A DNA stretch of 64,000 nt from Bradyrhizobium xenonodulans (lineage in GTDB: Bacteria; Pseudomonadota; Alphaproteobacteria; Rhizobiales; Xanthobacteraceae). The DNA is taken from contig NZ_CP089391.1 in NCBI RefSeq assembly GCF_027594865.1, positions 5,610,501-5,674,500 on the forward strand. The letters run 5' to 3'. The position numbers and the translations under genes are program-made. Shown piece after piece: positions 42,742 through 50,647 of this stretch; the stretch's first letter is position 1; the number at the start of each line of letters is the position of its first letter. The notes beneath the pieces are model-generated. The model was not told the DNA's origin, did not search any database, and worked only from the letters and a program-made list of their open reading frames with translations.

Positions 42742-44360
42742 GGCGTTCTCTCCATTTTCGGATCGGAAATCTTGTCTCGCATGGCCGGCACGTCACGAAG
42801 ACGCGCATCGACATCGCGCAGGAGACCATCGAGCTCGGCGGGATTGCGCGCGGTGCCGAAGACGTAATGGTCGGGCCGGACGATCGCTGCGATGACACCG
42901 TGACGGGCGAACCAGCTCGCCAGCACGTCCTCGGTCTCTTCGAGCGCGTTCGGCCGGCTGGTGCCGGCAGGTGCGACTGCGGTTGCAGATATGTCCGGGC
43001 ACAGGGCGCCAAGCGAGAGCATGGCAGCGGCATCATTGCTGCAGCCGTCGACGAACAGCCGCCAGCCGGATCCTGTCACGCCGTCCAGCAAGCGAACCGT
43101 ACCGCCGCTGGCGACGCGCGGCTGTGGAAACAGGCTGCCGCGCGCCGGCGTTTCGCGACTTGCCAGACAGCCTGCGCGCAGCGGCGGAATGATCTCCTGC
43201 CGTGTCACGAGGAGCGGCTTGCCGCCGCCGTCTGCCAGCACTTGCGCATCGCGCCGCCGAGCCGCAGCCAGATCACGTTCGCAGATGGATTGGCCGATCG
43301 CCTTGATCTTGCCGGTCAGCTCGATCACGTGCTGCTTGCGTTCAACCGTGTAGCTGTCGAGCAGGCTGTCGGAAGACAATCCCTTGAGCACCCGATCCAG
43401 CTTCCAGACGAGGTTCGTGGCGTCGCGCAGGCCCTGGCACATGCCCTGGCCGATGAAGGGAGGCTGCTGATGCGCGGCGTCGCCGGCGATTAGTATCTTG
43501 CCGCTGCGCCAATCGGTTGCAACGAGAGCGTGGAAGCGATAGGACGCCGCTCGCCACAATTCCCCGTCATTCGGCGTGAGCCAGGGCGAGAGCAGCTTCC
43601 AGACATTGTCGGGCCGCTCCATCTGCCGCGCGTCTTCGCCCGGCAGCAGCATGATCTCCCAGCGGCGGTGGTTGTTCGGGCCGATGAGGAAGCTCACGGG
43701 GCGCGACGGATTGCAGAATTGCGCCGAGCATCGCGGCAGGCGGGCCAGCGCACTCTCTTTCACGCGCACGTCGACGACCAGCCAGGGCTCATCGAAGATG
43801 AGATCCTCGAGGTCGAGGCCTGCGATCTGACGCACCGTGCTCGCGGCACCATCGCAGCCGATCACATAGCGCGCGGTTACGGAGCGGTGCCATCCGTCGC
43901 CGTCCTTCAGCCGAGCCTCGACACGATCCGGCGTTTGCACGAGATCGAGCAGTTCGACGCCGAGCTCGACCCGCACGTTGGAAAAGCTGGTCGCGTGGCG
44001 GCGCAGCTCGGCCTCGACCGCGGGCTGGCTGAACACCATGCTCGGCGTGTAGCCGAGCGGATAGGGCTTTGCGACCATGTCGATACGCCGGATCAACTGA
44101 CCGTCGACGCCAAAGTGCTCCGAGGCGGTGAAAGGCTCGACGAACGGCGAGATCGCCTCCGCAAGGCCCATATTGTCGAAATGACGAAAGATCTCATGAT
44201 CGAGAGCAATCGCGCGCGGCTTGTCATAGACGGCGGTGAGCCGGTCGATCACAAGGGTGCGATGACCGAGGCGACCGAGCTGGCCTGCGGCAACGGCGCC
44301 GGTCGGCCCGAAGCCGACGACGAGCACGTCATAATCAGTGGCGCCAGCCCTCTCCGTCAT
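42738..44360 (-). CDS. FAD-dependent aromatic monooxygenase (MhpA-like)
   Basis: Flavoprotein hydroxylase, 540 aa. Seen: Rossmann start DYDVLVVGFGPTGAVAAGQLG, the DG motif region YVIGCDGAASTVRQIAG and the second FAD motif ILIAGDAAHQQPPFIGQGMCQG, followed by a C-terminal thioredoxin-like region. It has the length and layout of 3-(3-hydroxyphenyl)propionate and related hydroxylases that make a catechol for extradiol cleavage. ATG 44360 overlaps the dioxygenase stop as ATGA. The aromatic substrate cannot be deduced. Confidence 0.88.
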   Translation of the reverse strand: MTERAGATDYDVLVVGFGPTGAVAAGQLGRLGHRTLVIDRLTAVYDKPRAIALDHEIFRHFDNMGLAEAISPFVEPFTASEHFGVDGQLIRRIDMVAKPYPLGYTPSMVFSQPAVEAELRRHATSFSNVRVELGVELLDLVQTPDRVEARLKDGDGWHRSVTARYVIGCDGAASTVRQIAGLDLEDLIFDEPWLVVDVRVKESALARLPRCSAQFCNPSRPVSFLIGPNNHRRWEIMLLPGEDARQMERPDNVWKLLSPWLTPNDGELWRAASYRFHALVATDWRSGKILIAGDAAHQQPPFIGQGMCQGLRDATNLVWKLDRVLKGLSSDSLLDSYTVERKQHVIELTGKIKAIGQSICERDLAAARRRDAQVLADGGGKPLLVTRQEIIPPLRAGCLASRETPARGSLFPQPRVASGGTVRLLDGVTGSGWRLFVDGCSNDAAAMLSLGALCPDISATAVAPAGTSRPNALEETEDVLASWFARHGVIAAIVRPDHYVFGTARNPAELDGLLRDVDARLRDVPAMRDKISDPKMERTP

Positions 44361-45256
44361 GTGCGAGCCTTCGCGAAAGGAACGGCGACCTGCGCCTTCT
44401 TGCACGCGTCGGATTTCGGCGGGGCGATGCCCCACTGATCGGTTCGTCCCGGCGGCCAGACCCAATCGCCCGGACCTTTCGCGACATAGCTGTCGTCAAT
44501 CTGCAAGACTTCGGCGGTGTATTCGATGACGATACCGGCCGGATCGACGAAATAGGCAAACACGTTGTCGCCCGGCCCATGCCGGCCGACGCCCCAGCCG
44601 ATCGGATAGCCGTGGTCCACCATGCGACCGGAGCCCCGCATGACGGACTCCAGATCAGGCATGAGGAAGGCAATGTGGTTGAGGCCGTTGCGAGGGGCGT
44701 CGGCAACCACGATCGCATGGTGATCGCTATTGCAGCAGAGGAAGGCCATCAGCTTCGACCGATCCGACAGCCGAAATCCCAGAACCTCCTGGTAGAAGGC
44801 CGAAAGCCTCTCGACATCGGCGCTGTTGATGTTGACATGCGCCAGCCGCTCGGGGCGCTCCGCGATCACGCGCGCCGCCTTGGTACGATCACCATGAACA
44901 AATTCCATGGCGCACCCCTGCGGTTCGCGAACCAGAAAGCTTTCGCCTCCCGACGGTGCAGGCGATGGCCCGGGCGAACTGATCACCTCGCAGCCGGCTT
45001 GCCGCGCACGCGCGAACAGGCGGTGCAAATCCTCCTGTGAGCGGACGCGGAAGCTGACCTTGCGGAGCGACGTCGCTTCACCGGCCGTGAGCTCGAGAAC
45101 GTGAAAGTCGCTGCCCGTTGCAGCGAGGTACGCCGTGCCGCCCGATTCCGCCGCAACGTCGAGGCCCCAGACCTTGCTGTAGAACTCGACCGAGCCGGCA
45201 AGCTGCGGCGTCGTAATCTCGACGCTGCGCAGGGCCGTCACCGGAAAGTCGGACAT
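44357..45256 (-). CDS. Extradiol ring-cleavage dioxygenase (type I, VOC superfamily)
   Basis: The protein is 299 aa with two glyoxalase-like domains. The Fe(II) triad is visible in the second domain as H in RLAHVNI, H in GLNHIAFLMPD and E in GIVIEYTAEV. It is predicted to cleave a catechol next to its hydroxyls. First gene of the operon, divergent from the GntR regulator, 132 bases apart. The 35-residue C-terminal tail (GDWVWPPGRTDQWGIAPPKS) is longer than in most 2,3-dihydroxybiphenyl-type enzymes and shared with steroid/gallate-like subgroups. Confidence 0.87.
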   Translation of the reverse strand: MSDFPVTALRSVEITTPQLAGSVEFYSKVWGLDVAAESGGTAYLAATGSDFHVLELTAGEATSLRKVSFRVRSQEDLHRLFARARQAGCEVISSPGPSPAPSGGESFLVREPQGCAMEFVHGDRTKAARVIAERPERLAHVNINSADVERLSAFYQEVLGFRLSDRSKLMAFLCCNSDHHAIVVADAPRNGLNHIAFLMPDLESVMRGSGRMVDHGYPIGWGVGRHGPGDNVFAYFVDPAGIVIEYTAEVLQIDDSYVAKGPGDWVWPPGRTDQWGIAPPKSDACKKAQVAVPFAKART

Positions 45257-45352
45257 TGGACTTCCTTGTCAGGGACCGCGAACGTCAGTTCCTTAATATG
45301 TATAAAACCGATGGTAAAGACAAAATTTATAAATAATTGGTCCGGGCTCTGC

Positions 45353-45366
45353 TAATGTACACAAGC
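45353..45366. promoter_or_regulatory. Candidate GntR-type operator between gntR and the dioxygenase operon
   Basis: The sequence taatgtacacaagc has the palindromic core TGTACA (45356-45361). FCD-type GntR proteins often bind TTGTNNACAA-like sites. It lies in the 132-base divergent gap, 23 bases before the regulator ATG at 45389. Weak evidence: one short dyad. Confidence 0.3.
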
Positions 45367-45388
45367 ATAGAGATTCCGATGGATTCCC

Positions 45389-46087
45389 ATGAGCCCTGAC
45401 CTGCCAAGCCCGAAGGCGGACCAGCCGGCAACGCTGGCGACCACGATCTACGCGCGCCTCAAGGCCGACATCCTGACCACGCGGCTCGAGCCCGGACGCA
45501 AACTGCAGTCGCGCTTCCTGATGGAGCAGTACAACGTCGGACAGACGCCATTGCGCGAGGCCCTCAACCGCCTGACGACCGAAGAATTCGTCGTCGGCAT
45601 GGAGCAGCGCGGCTTCTATGTGAAAGAGGTCAGCAAGGAAGAGCTCCAGGAGTTGACCAAGACGAGGTGCTGGGTCGAAGGGCTGGCGCTCCGCGAGTCC
45701 ATGCAGAATGCGACCCAGGTCTGGGAAGAAGCTCTGCTGGTGGCGCATCACCGGCTCGATCGCACGCCGCGATCGCTCAAGCCCGCCACATTCGAGGACA
45801 ATCCGGACTGGGAAAAGGTGCACCGCGCGTTCCACGCGACGCTGATCGGCCTTTGCGGTTCGCGGCCTCTGCTTGGCTTCTGCGAGCAACTCGCCGATCG
45901 GCTCTATCGGTATCGCATGATGTCGATCGCGAAGGCCTATCCGGCCCGCAAGGTCGGCGCCGAGCACAGCCAGATCCTTCAGGCAGTTCTCGCCAAGGAT
46001 AGCGAGCAGGCCGTGCTTCTGCTTCAGCAGCACTATCAGCGCACGGCCGCCGTCATCTATTCCGATCTCGACGGGTTGCTGGCGTAG
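45389..46087 (+). CDS. GntR family transcriptional regulator (FCD subfamily)
   Basis: The protein is 232 aa. N-terminal winged helix (about 15-82): TTIYARLKADILTTRLEPGRKL, then LMEQYNVGQTPLREALNRLTTEEFV, the classic GntR recognition segment. The C-terminal FCD domain has FHATLIGLC and HSQILQAVLAKD with the metal/ligand histidines. Divergent from the aromatic meta-cleavage operon, which it most likely represses until an intermediate binds. Confidence 0.9.
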   Translation: MSPDLPSPKADQPATLATTIYARLKADILTTRLEPGRKLQSRFLMEQYNVGQTPLREALNRLTTEEFVVGMEQRGFYVKEVSKEELQELTKTRCWVEGLALRESMQNATQVWEEALLVAHHRLDRTPRSLKPATFEDNPDWEKVHRAFHATLIGLCGSRPLLGFCEQLADRLYRYRMMSIAKAYPARKVGAEHSQILQAVLAKDSEQAVLLLQQHYQRTAAVIYSDLDGLLA

Positions 46088-46101
46088 CTTCGCCGCGATC
46101 T

Positions 46102-46509
46102 TTAGCGCGAGCGCTTCGGCAATTTCGGAAGCTTGGCAGGATCGAACGCCGGGAGCTCCCCGACTTGCTCGGGTGGCAGCGGCGGTTGCTCGGTGAGAAT
46201 GAGCGTTCCCTGCAGGATCATGCCCGGCACTTGTGCTGCCGTCGCCGTGTAGGTCGCGATCTTGCCGGGGCAGTGTCCCTCGATGACGAGCGTGAGCTCG
46301 TCGTCGTTGCCGAAGACCGTTGCGCGTCCGTCGGTATGGCGCTTCGTCGAGACGGTTGCGGTGAAGCGATCCCCATCCACCTTGCAGGAGCCGTGATACG
46401 TCATCAGGCTGTCGCGGCCCCAGATCTGGCCGTCCGCGACATGGACGATCCCGGTCCCCTGATCCAGCGGCGTCTTGTACCACGCCGCGTAGGTGCCGTC
46501 CTTCAGCAT
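46102..46509 (-). CDS. GrlR-like regulatory-fold protein
   Basis: The protein is 135 aa. The sequence MLKDGTYAAWYKTPLDQGTGIVHVADGQIWGRDSLMTYHGS with FTATVSTKRHTDG and VFGNDDELTLVIEG matches the GrlR fold (a calycin-like beta-barrel first described as a type III secretion regulator in enterobacteria), after which a Pro-rich C-terminal tail (PPLPPEQVGELP, KLPKLPKRSR) follows. No type III genes are nearby, so the name describes fold only. Possible role: small-molecule or protein-binding barrel. Confidence 0.7.
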   Translation of the reverse strand: MLKDGTYAAWYKTPLDQGTGIVHVADGQIWGRDSLMTYHGSCKVDGDRFTATVSTKRHTDGRATVFGNDDELTLVIEGHCPGKIATYTATAAQVPGMILQGTLILTEQPPLPPEQVGELPAFDPAKLPKLPKRSR

Positions 46510-46569
46510 GGGAGCAGTCTCCCTGGTATTCCCACGCGGATAGTCCGCATGATCAGCGCTAACAAAGCG

Positions 46570-46737
46570 TTAATTGCGCGGCCCGTGCCAATCCGGGCGG
46601 TCCTTTCGCAGCTCCGCTTCGAGTTCCTCGACGATGCTGTGAAGCAGGCACGCGGCAAGCGGATCGGTGACTTCCTGCTCCAGGCGCCGATAGCGCGCGA
46701 GCTGGAATTCCTGCTCTCTCAACTGGCGTTCCGTCAT
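46570..46737 (-). CDS. Small helical hypothetical protein
   Basis: The protein is 55 aa, charged and helical (TERQLREQEFQLARYRRLEQEV, SIVEELEAELRKDRPDW). ATG 46737 is preferred to 46755 because GGAGG lies 8 bases before it. This type of small Bradyrhizobium protein is common; function unknown. Confidence 0.6.
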   Translation of the reverse strand: MTERQLREQEFQLARYRRLEQEVTDPLAACLLHSIVEELEAELRKDRPDWHGPRN

Positions 46738-46881
46738 CAGATGGCCCTCCGGCATACCGACGCGGACAGAGCCGAGGAGTTTCGTTAAAATTTTCCGATC
46801 ATTTGCGATGGTTGACGGTCGGTTAAAGAGGACGAAGTGAGCCAGGCTGCGGCAGCGGAAAGCCAGTTCCGCCCTTCCCGT

Positions 46882-47835
46882 TCATTTCATCGCAATGTCG
46901 CTGTCCATTTTCCGGAGTTGCGAGAAAGCCGCCCAAGCTTTTTGATATTCGCTGTCCTTGGGATCGATCGTCAGGAGCGCTCGGCAGGCCTCTTTGATTT
47001 CGTCCGACGAGGGACGCATCGTGACATCTCCGGACGACTTCGCGCGCTCCCAACGTTCCGCGACGTCTTTCGCCATGGCCAGTGCTTCGGACGGGGTCCG
47101 CTTCCGGGTCGACTTCCCTAACGGATGATCTGGAGGGAACGTGGGCCATGCGACCGGAGGCTGATCGGCTCGCCGCTCGCTCTCCTTGCCATCTCCACGC
47201 GCCACCGTCGGACCTGACTGCCCTCCATTTGCAGAGTCAGACGGGCCAGTCTTGGCGGCCAACTCGCGGATCTGTTGCTCCATTGTGCCGCCGGAGGACT
47301 GTCCGCCCGCCGATGGCGCAAGCGTCGTCAGGACTGAGGCAGCCGACGTGTCGGCCTGCAATTTCTGGACGGTCTTCGCGATGGACAACACACCGGGCGA
47401 TGAAGCCGGCTTCTGCTGCGCGACCTTGTCGATTTCAGCGGGGCAAGATCTGAATCCCGAGCGCTGGTTCGTGATCCGGCCGTCATCATCGACGCGGGCA
47501 AAGTCGATCGCCACGGTGTAAACGAAAGCGGCATCGACGAATTGGGCGGACTTGTCTCTTGCTTTGACAGCGCCGCAAACATATCTCGCCGCGTCGGCCT
47601 CGACCGAGCGCAATGCGCTGAATTTAGCCGAGTCCGGGTCGATCAGCGCATGACGAACGGCCGCGCGGGCTTTCGCATGTTCCGAGGAGAAGGCGCTGAG
47701 CACGACATCGGAGTTGAACATGTCGGGCTGGTAGTACCACTGGTACTCCACACCGAGGAATGCTGCGCCGAGAGCCGCTGCGATCAGGAAAGCCGGTACA
47801 TTCATGCGATTGTTCCGGGTCATGGAACCCGGCAT
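46882..47835 (-). CDS. Hypothetical membrane-anchored protein
   Basis: The protein is 317 aa. One N-terminal hydrophobic segment (FLIAAALGAAFLGVEYQWYY, about 15-34) suggests an anchored periplasmic protein. Region 45-135 has two Cys (YVCGAVKARD and FRSCPAEID) and the segment ALIDPDSAKFSALRSVE found in several hypothetical proteins. The middle is Ser/Gly/Gln-rich and probably disordered; the end (EACRALLTIDPKDSEYQKAWAAFSQLRK) is helical. Start uncertain among Met at 47835, 47823 and 47805. Confidence 0.65.
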   Translation of the reverse strand: MPGSMTRNNRMNVPAFLIAAALGAAFLGVEYQWYYQPDMFNSDVVLSAFSSEHAKARAAVRHALIDPDSAKFSALRSVEADAARYVCGAVKARDKSAQFVDAAFVYTVAIDFARVDDDGRITNQRSGFRSCPAEIDKVAQQKPASSPGVLSIAKTVQKLQADTSAASVLTTLAPSAGGQSSGGTMEQQIRELAAKTGPSDSANGGQSGPTVARGDGKESERRADQPPVAWPTFPPDHPLGKSTRKRTPSEALAMAKDVAERWERAKSSGDVTMRPSSDEIKEACRALLTIDPKDSEYQKAWAAFSQLRKMDSDIAMK

Positions 47836-48008
47836 GGTTGTTATTCGTTTCAGCGCTTACTTGCGCTAGAACGGTCTAACAATCCGTTAATCGGTTGAAC
47901 AATCGAACGTGATCTACCAATGGAAGAGCGCCGCTTCGTTCGGCGAGTTCCGTCACGGGGAGCAATGCCAGTTCGCGCGCCTGCCGGCGTCGACGCAATA
48001 CCACCGGC

Positions 48009-50474
48009 CTAGAACGTCACCCGCATCCCCGCATAGAACGCCCGTGGCCTTGCCGGGCTGAGCGAGCGCGGGTCGGTGAAGTCGGCGCCACCATTGGTGA
48101 AGTTGGGCACGGCGCCCGTGTCGAAGAATTGGCCGTAGGTCGCGTAGCGCTTGTCGAAGACGTTGTCGACACGGCCGTAAAGCTGGAAGTTCTTCGTCAC
48201 CTGATAGGACGTGTGGAGGTTGAACACCGTGTAGGACGGCAGCTTCGAATATTGGTTGGACTCGTCGCCGACGAAATACTGGCTGGAGACGAACAGTGCG
48301 TTGCCGCCGACCTTCCAGACGTCGGTGACGTTGTAGTCGATACCGATCTTGACGCGGTGGCGCGGAATCGCGGGGAGCTGATTGCCGGGCAGGACCTGGA
48401 TGGTCTCGGTGGCGGGATCGGCGAACGGACTTTCGGAGCCAAGTGCGAACGCGTCGAGATAGCGCGCGTCGACGAACGCATAGCTCGCCTGGAATTGAAG
48501 CGTGGGCGACTTGATGTTGACCTCGGCTTCCAGCCCCTGACGCCGCGTCCTGCCGACATTGGTGAAATAGCCGAAGCCGGTACGTCCGACCGCGGGAACG
48601 GCGACGATGTCGTCATAATTGGTGGCCCGGAAACCGCCGATCTTCCAGCCGAGCGTGCCGATATTCAACTCCCTGGTGCCGCGCAGGCCCGCTTCAATGG
48701 TCTTGGACACGACCTGCTTCAGCGGCGGGTCGGAGACGAGGAACGCTGCAATCAGACAGGGACGCGCCGGATCGGAGCAGCCGAGCTCGAGCGGCGTCGG
48801 CACGCGGTTGGCCTCGGAATAGCCGGCATAGGCCGTCAGCTCGGGATTGATCTTATAGGTGCCGCCGATGACCGGGTTGAAGCGATAGAAGGTGTGGTCG
48901 CCGTTGAGATCGGTGCCGAGCTGATCTTCCAGCGTGATGCGCGCCGCGTTGAAGCGGCCGCCGCCCGTGATGGCGAAGGCATCCGTCACATTGAACGTAT
49001 CCATCGCGTACAGGCCGTTATACTGGTTGACCGTTCGCAGCGAGACGGGACCCGCAACGGTATCAGGTACGCCGGTCGGCCCCAGAAAGAGGCCGCTGCC
49101 GCTGACGACGTAGTTCTCGCCCATCGTGCCGATCTCGGCGGTGGCGTTATAGCGCGTGACACTGGCGTCGTAGGTTGCGCCCATCACGAACCGGTTGTCG
49201 TGCCCGAACAGTTGATCGGTGTTGGTGGCCTGCCCCGATACGCCGAAGGTGGTCGACCGTATCGTGCTCCGGTCGATCTCGCCGAGGATCGTCCCCGATG
49301 CGAAGGGATTGGCAAGCGGCAGGCCGTTCGTGCCGTTCGCGGGTGTGGCGCCGTCGCCAAAGCAAAGAAGGCCAACGAGCCCCGGATCGGTGCATTCCTG
49401 CGCGTCGGTCGGATTGCCGTCGACGAGCTTCTGCTCGTACCGGCGCACATGGGCGGTGCCTTCGAGCGTCCAGGTCGGCGTTGCATCGACCTTGCCGGTC
49501 AGGTTGAGATAGCCGACGCGGTTGGAGGTGGTCTGCGGGGTCGTGTAGGTCGCGCCCCAATATTTATCGAGCAGCTCGGCGGGCACGGTGGCGCTGGCAC
49601 CGAAATCGTTTTTCGCAACGCCCATGTTGGCGTGGAATTCGCTGTCGCCCGCCTTGTAGCCGACATCGCCGTAGAAGCGCCGCACGGTCGATTGGGAGAA
49701 ATTACGGAAACCGTTGTCCCGCAGGCCTTCGACCGCGGCATAGACGCCGTAATTCTTGTCGACCGTCTTGCCCCATTGTGCCGAGCCCTGGATGCGGCCG
49801 AACGAGCCGCCCATGAGATCGAGCTCGGCGCCCTGATAGGTGAAGCCGTCCTTCATCTGCAAATTGATCGCGCCGCCCAGCGCGTTGAGGCCGAAGGCGG
49901 GATTGTTGGTCACGAGCGTCACCGACCTGATCGCCGCCGTCGGGATCAGGTCCCAGTTGACGGCGTCCGAGAAGGCTTCGTTGATGCGGACACCGTTCTG
50001 GTACACGGCGAGGCCTTGCGGCGTGCCCGTCACGGGCGACGCGACGAAGCCGCGAAACTCGACATCCGGCTGAAACGGATTGCCGGTGACCTCGGTGATG
50101 TTGACGCCGGCGATATTGTCGCGCAACGCGTCGGTGATGTTCAGCGAGCCCGTCCGCTTGATCTGGTTGGCATCGACCGCGTTGATTGCCGAAGGGACCT
50201 TGTCGACCTCGAGACCGCGGCCGGTGCCCGGCGAGGTCGGGTAGACATAAAGGCGTGTCCGGGGGCTGGCGGAGGACGGCGCTCCCACGCGCGCGACCGG
50301 TCGCGGCGGCGCGCTGCGCCTCGCCGTCGGCTGCGATGGCGCCGTCACCTCGACCGCAGGCAGGTTCTGGACGTTGGTCTGCTCGTCCTGCGCGGCCCCC
50401 GCGGGGCCGGCGAAAACCAACCCCGACATCAGCCCCGTCGACACCGAGGCCATCAACAAACGACGCTTGCCCAT
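48009..50474 (-). CDS. TonB-dependent outer-membrane receptor (LutH-like candidate)
   Basis: Energised outer-membrane importer, 821 aa. A signal peptide (MGKRRLLMASVSTGLMSGLVFAG, cleaved after GAA) is followed by a TonB-box-like NLPAVEVTAP, a Pro/Ser/Arg-rich linker, the plug (VDKVPSAINAVDANQIKRTG, then GVNITEVTGNPFQPDVEFRGF and AFGLNALGGAINLQ) and a barrel ending RAFYAGMRVTF. ATG 50474 has GGAAGG 6 bases ahead; ATG 50489 is possible. Downstream of, and on the same strand as, a FlhS-like kinase and near PQQ-related ABC genes, it is a candidate lanthanide-complex receptor. Siderophore or other chelate receptors are the alternative. Confidence 0.85.
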   Translation of the reverse strand: MGKRRLLMASVSTGLMSGLVFAGPAGAAQDEQTNVQNLPAVEVTAPSQPTARRSAPPRPVARVGAPSSASPRTRLYVYPTSPGTGRGLEVDKVPSAINAVDANQIKRTGSLNITDALRDNIAGVNITEVTGNPFQPDVEFRGFVASPVTGTPQGLAVYQNGVRINEAFSDAVNWDLIPTAAIRSVTLVTNNPAFGLNALGGAINLQMKDGFTYQGAELDLMGGSFGRIQGSAQWGKTVDKNYGVYAAVEGLRDNGFRNFSQSTVRRFYGDVGYKAGDSEFHANMGVAKNDFGASATVPAELLDKYWGATYTTPQTTSNRVGYLNLTGKVDATPTWTLEGTAHVRRYEQKLVDGNPTDAQECTDPGLVGLLCFGDGATPANGTNGLPLANPFASGTILGEIDRSTIRSTTFGVSGQATNTDQLFGHDNRFVMGATYDASVTRYNATAEIGTMGENYVVSGSGLFLGPTGVPDTVAGPVSLRTVNQYNGLYAMDTFNVTDAFAITGGGRFNAARITLEDQLGTDLNGDHTFYRFNPVIGGTYKINPELTAYAGYSEANRVPTPLELGCSDPARPCLIAAFLVSDPPLKQVVSKTIEAGLRGTRELNIGTLGWKIGGFRATNYDDIVAVPAVGRTGFGYFTNVGRTRRQGLEAEVNIKSPTLQFQASYAFVDARYLDAFALGSESPFADPATETIQVLPGNQLPAIPRHRVKIGIDYNVTDVWKVGGNALFVSSQYFVGDESNQYSKLPSYTVFNLHTSYQVTKNFQLYGRVDNVFDKRYATYGQFFDTGAVPNFTNGGADFTDPRSLSPARPRAFYAGMRVTF

Positions 50475-50604
50475 CCCCTGCCTTCCCATCCGTGACCACC
50501 GGCTGTTTTGATTTTCGCCGTTTGGTCGAGATGAGTGTAGTCGGCGGTCGCGATCCCGCCAGCCACAAAAGGTCTGGCAATCTCCGCGCCCGTTTTCCCG
50601 ATCA

Positions 50605-50625
50605 AATCGGGAATTTTTCCCGATT
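50605..50625. promoter_or_regulatory. Perfect 9-bp dyad upstream of the TonB receptor
   Basis: Arms 50605-50613 (aatcgggaa) and 50617-50625 (ttcccgatt) with a 3-base spacer; another cccgat copy lies just before at 50597. It is 116 bases upstream of the receptor ATG, between it and the kinase stop. It could be an operator or an intrinsic terminator-like stem; on the minus strand no T-run follows. Confidence 0.6.
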
Positions 50626-50647
50626 GATTGTTTGAGCATGGATCTGA

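Noticed and set aside
46102..46509. Type III secretion locus suggested by the GrlR-like protein
   Set aside because: None of the neighbouring genes belongs to a secretion apparatus.
48129..50495. 788-codon open frame antisense to the TonB receptor
   Set aside because: The minus strand encodes a complete receptor with signal peptide, plug and barrel end; the antisense frame has low-complexity sequence only.
50490..50647. Cobalamin riboswitch upstream of the TonB receptor
   Set aside because: I looked for the B12-box type core and did not find it; only the short dyad at 50605-50625 stands out.
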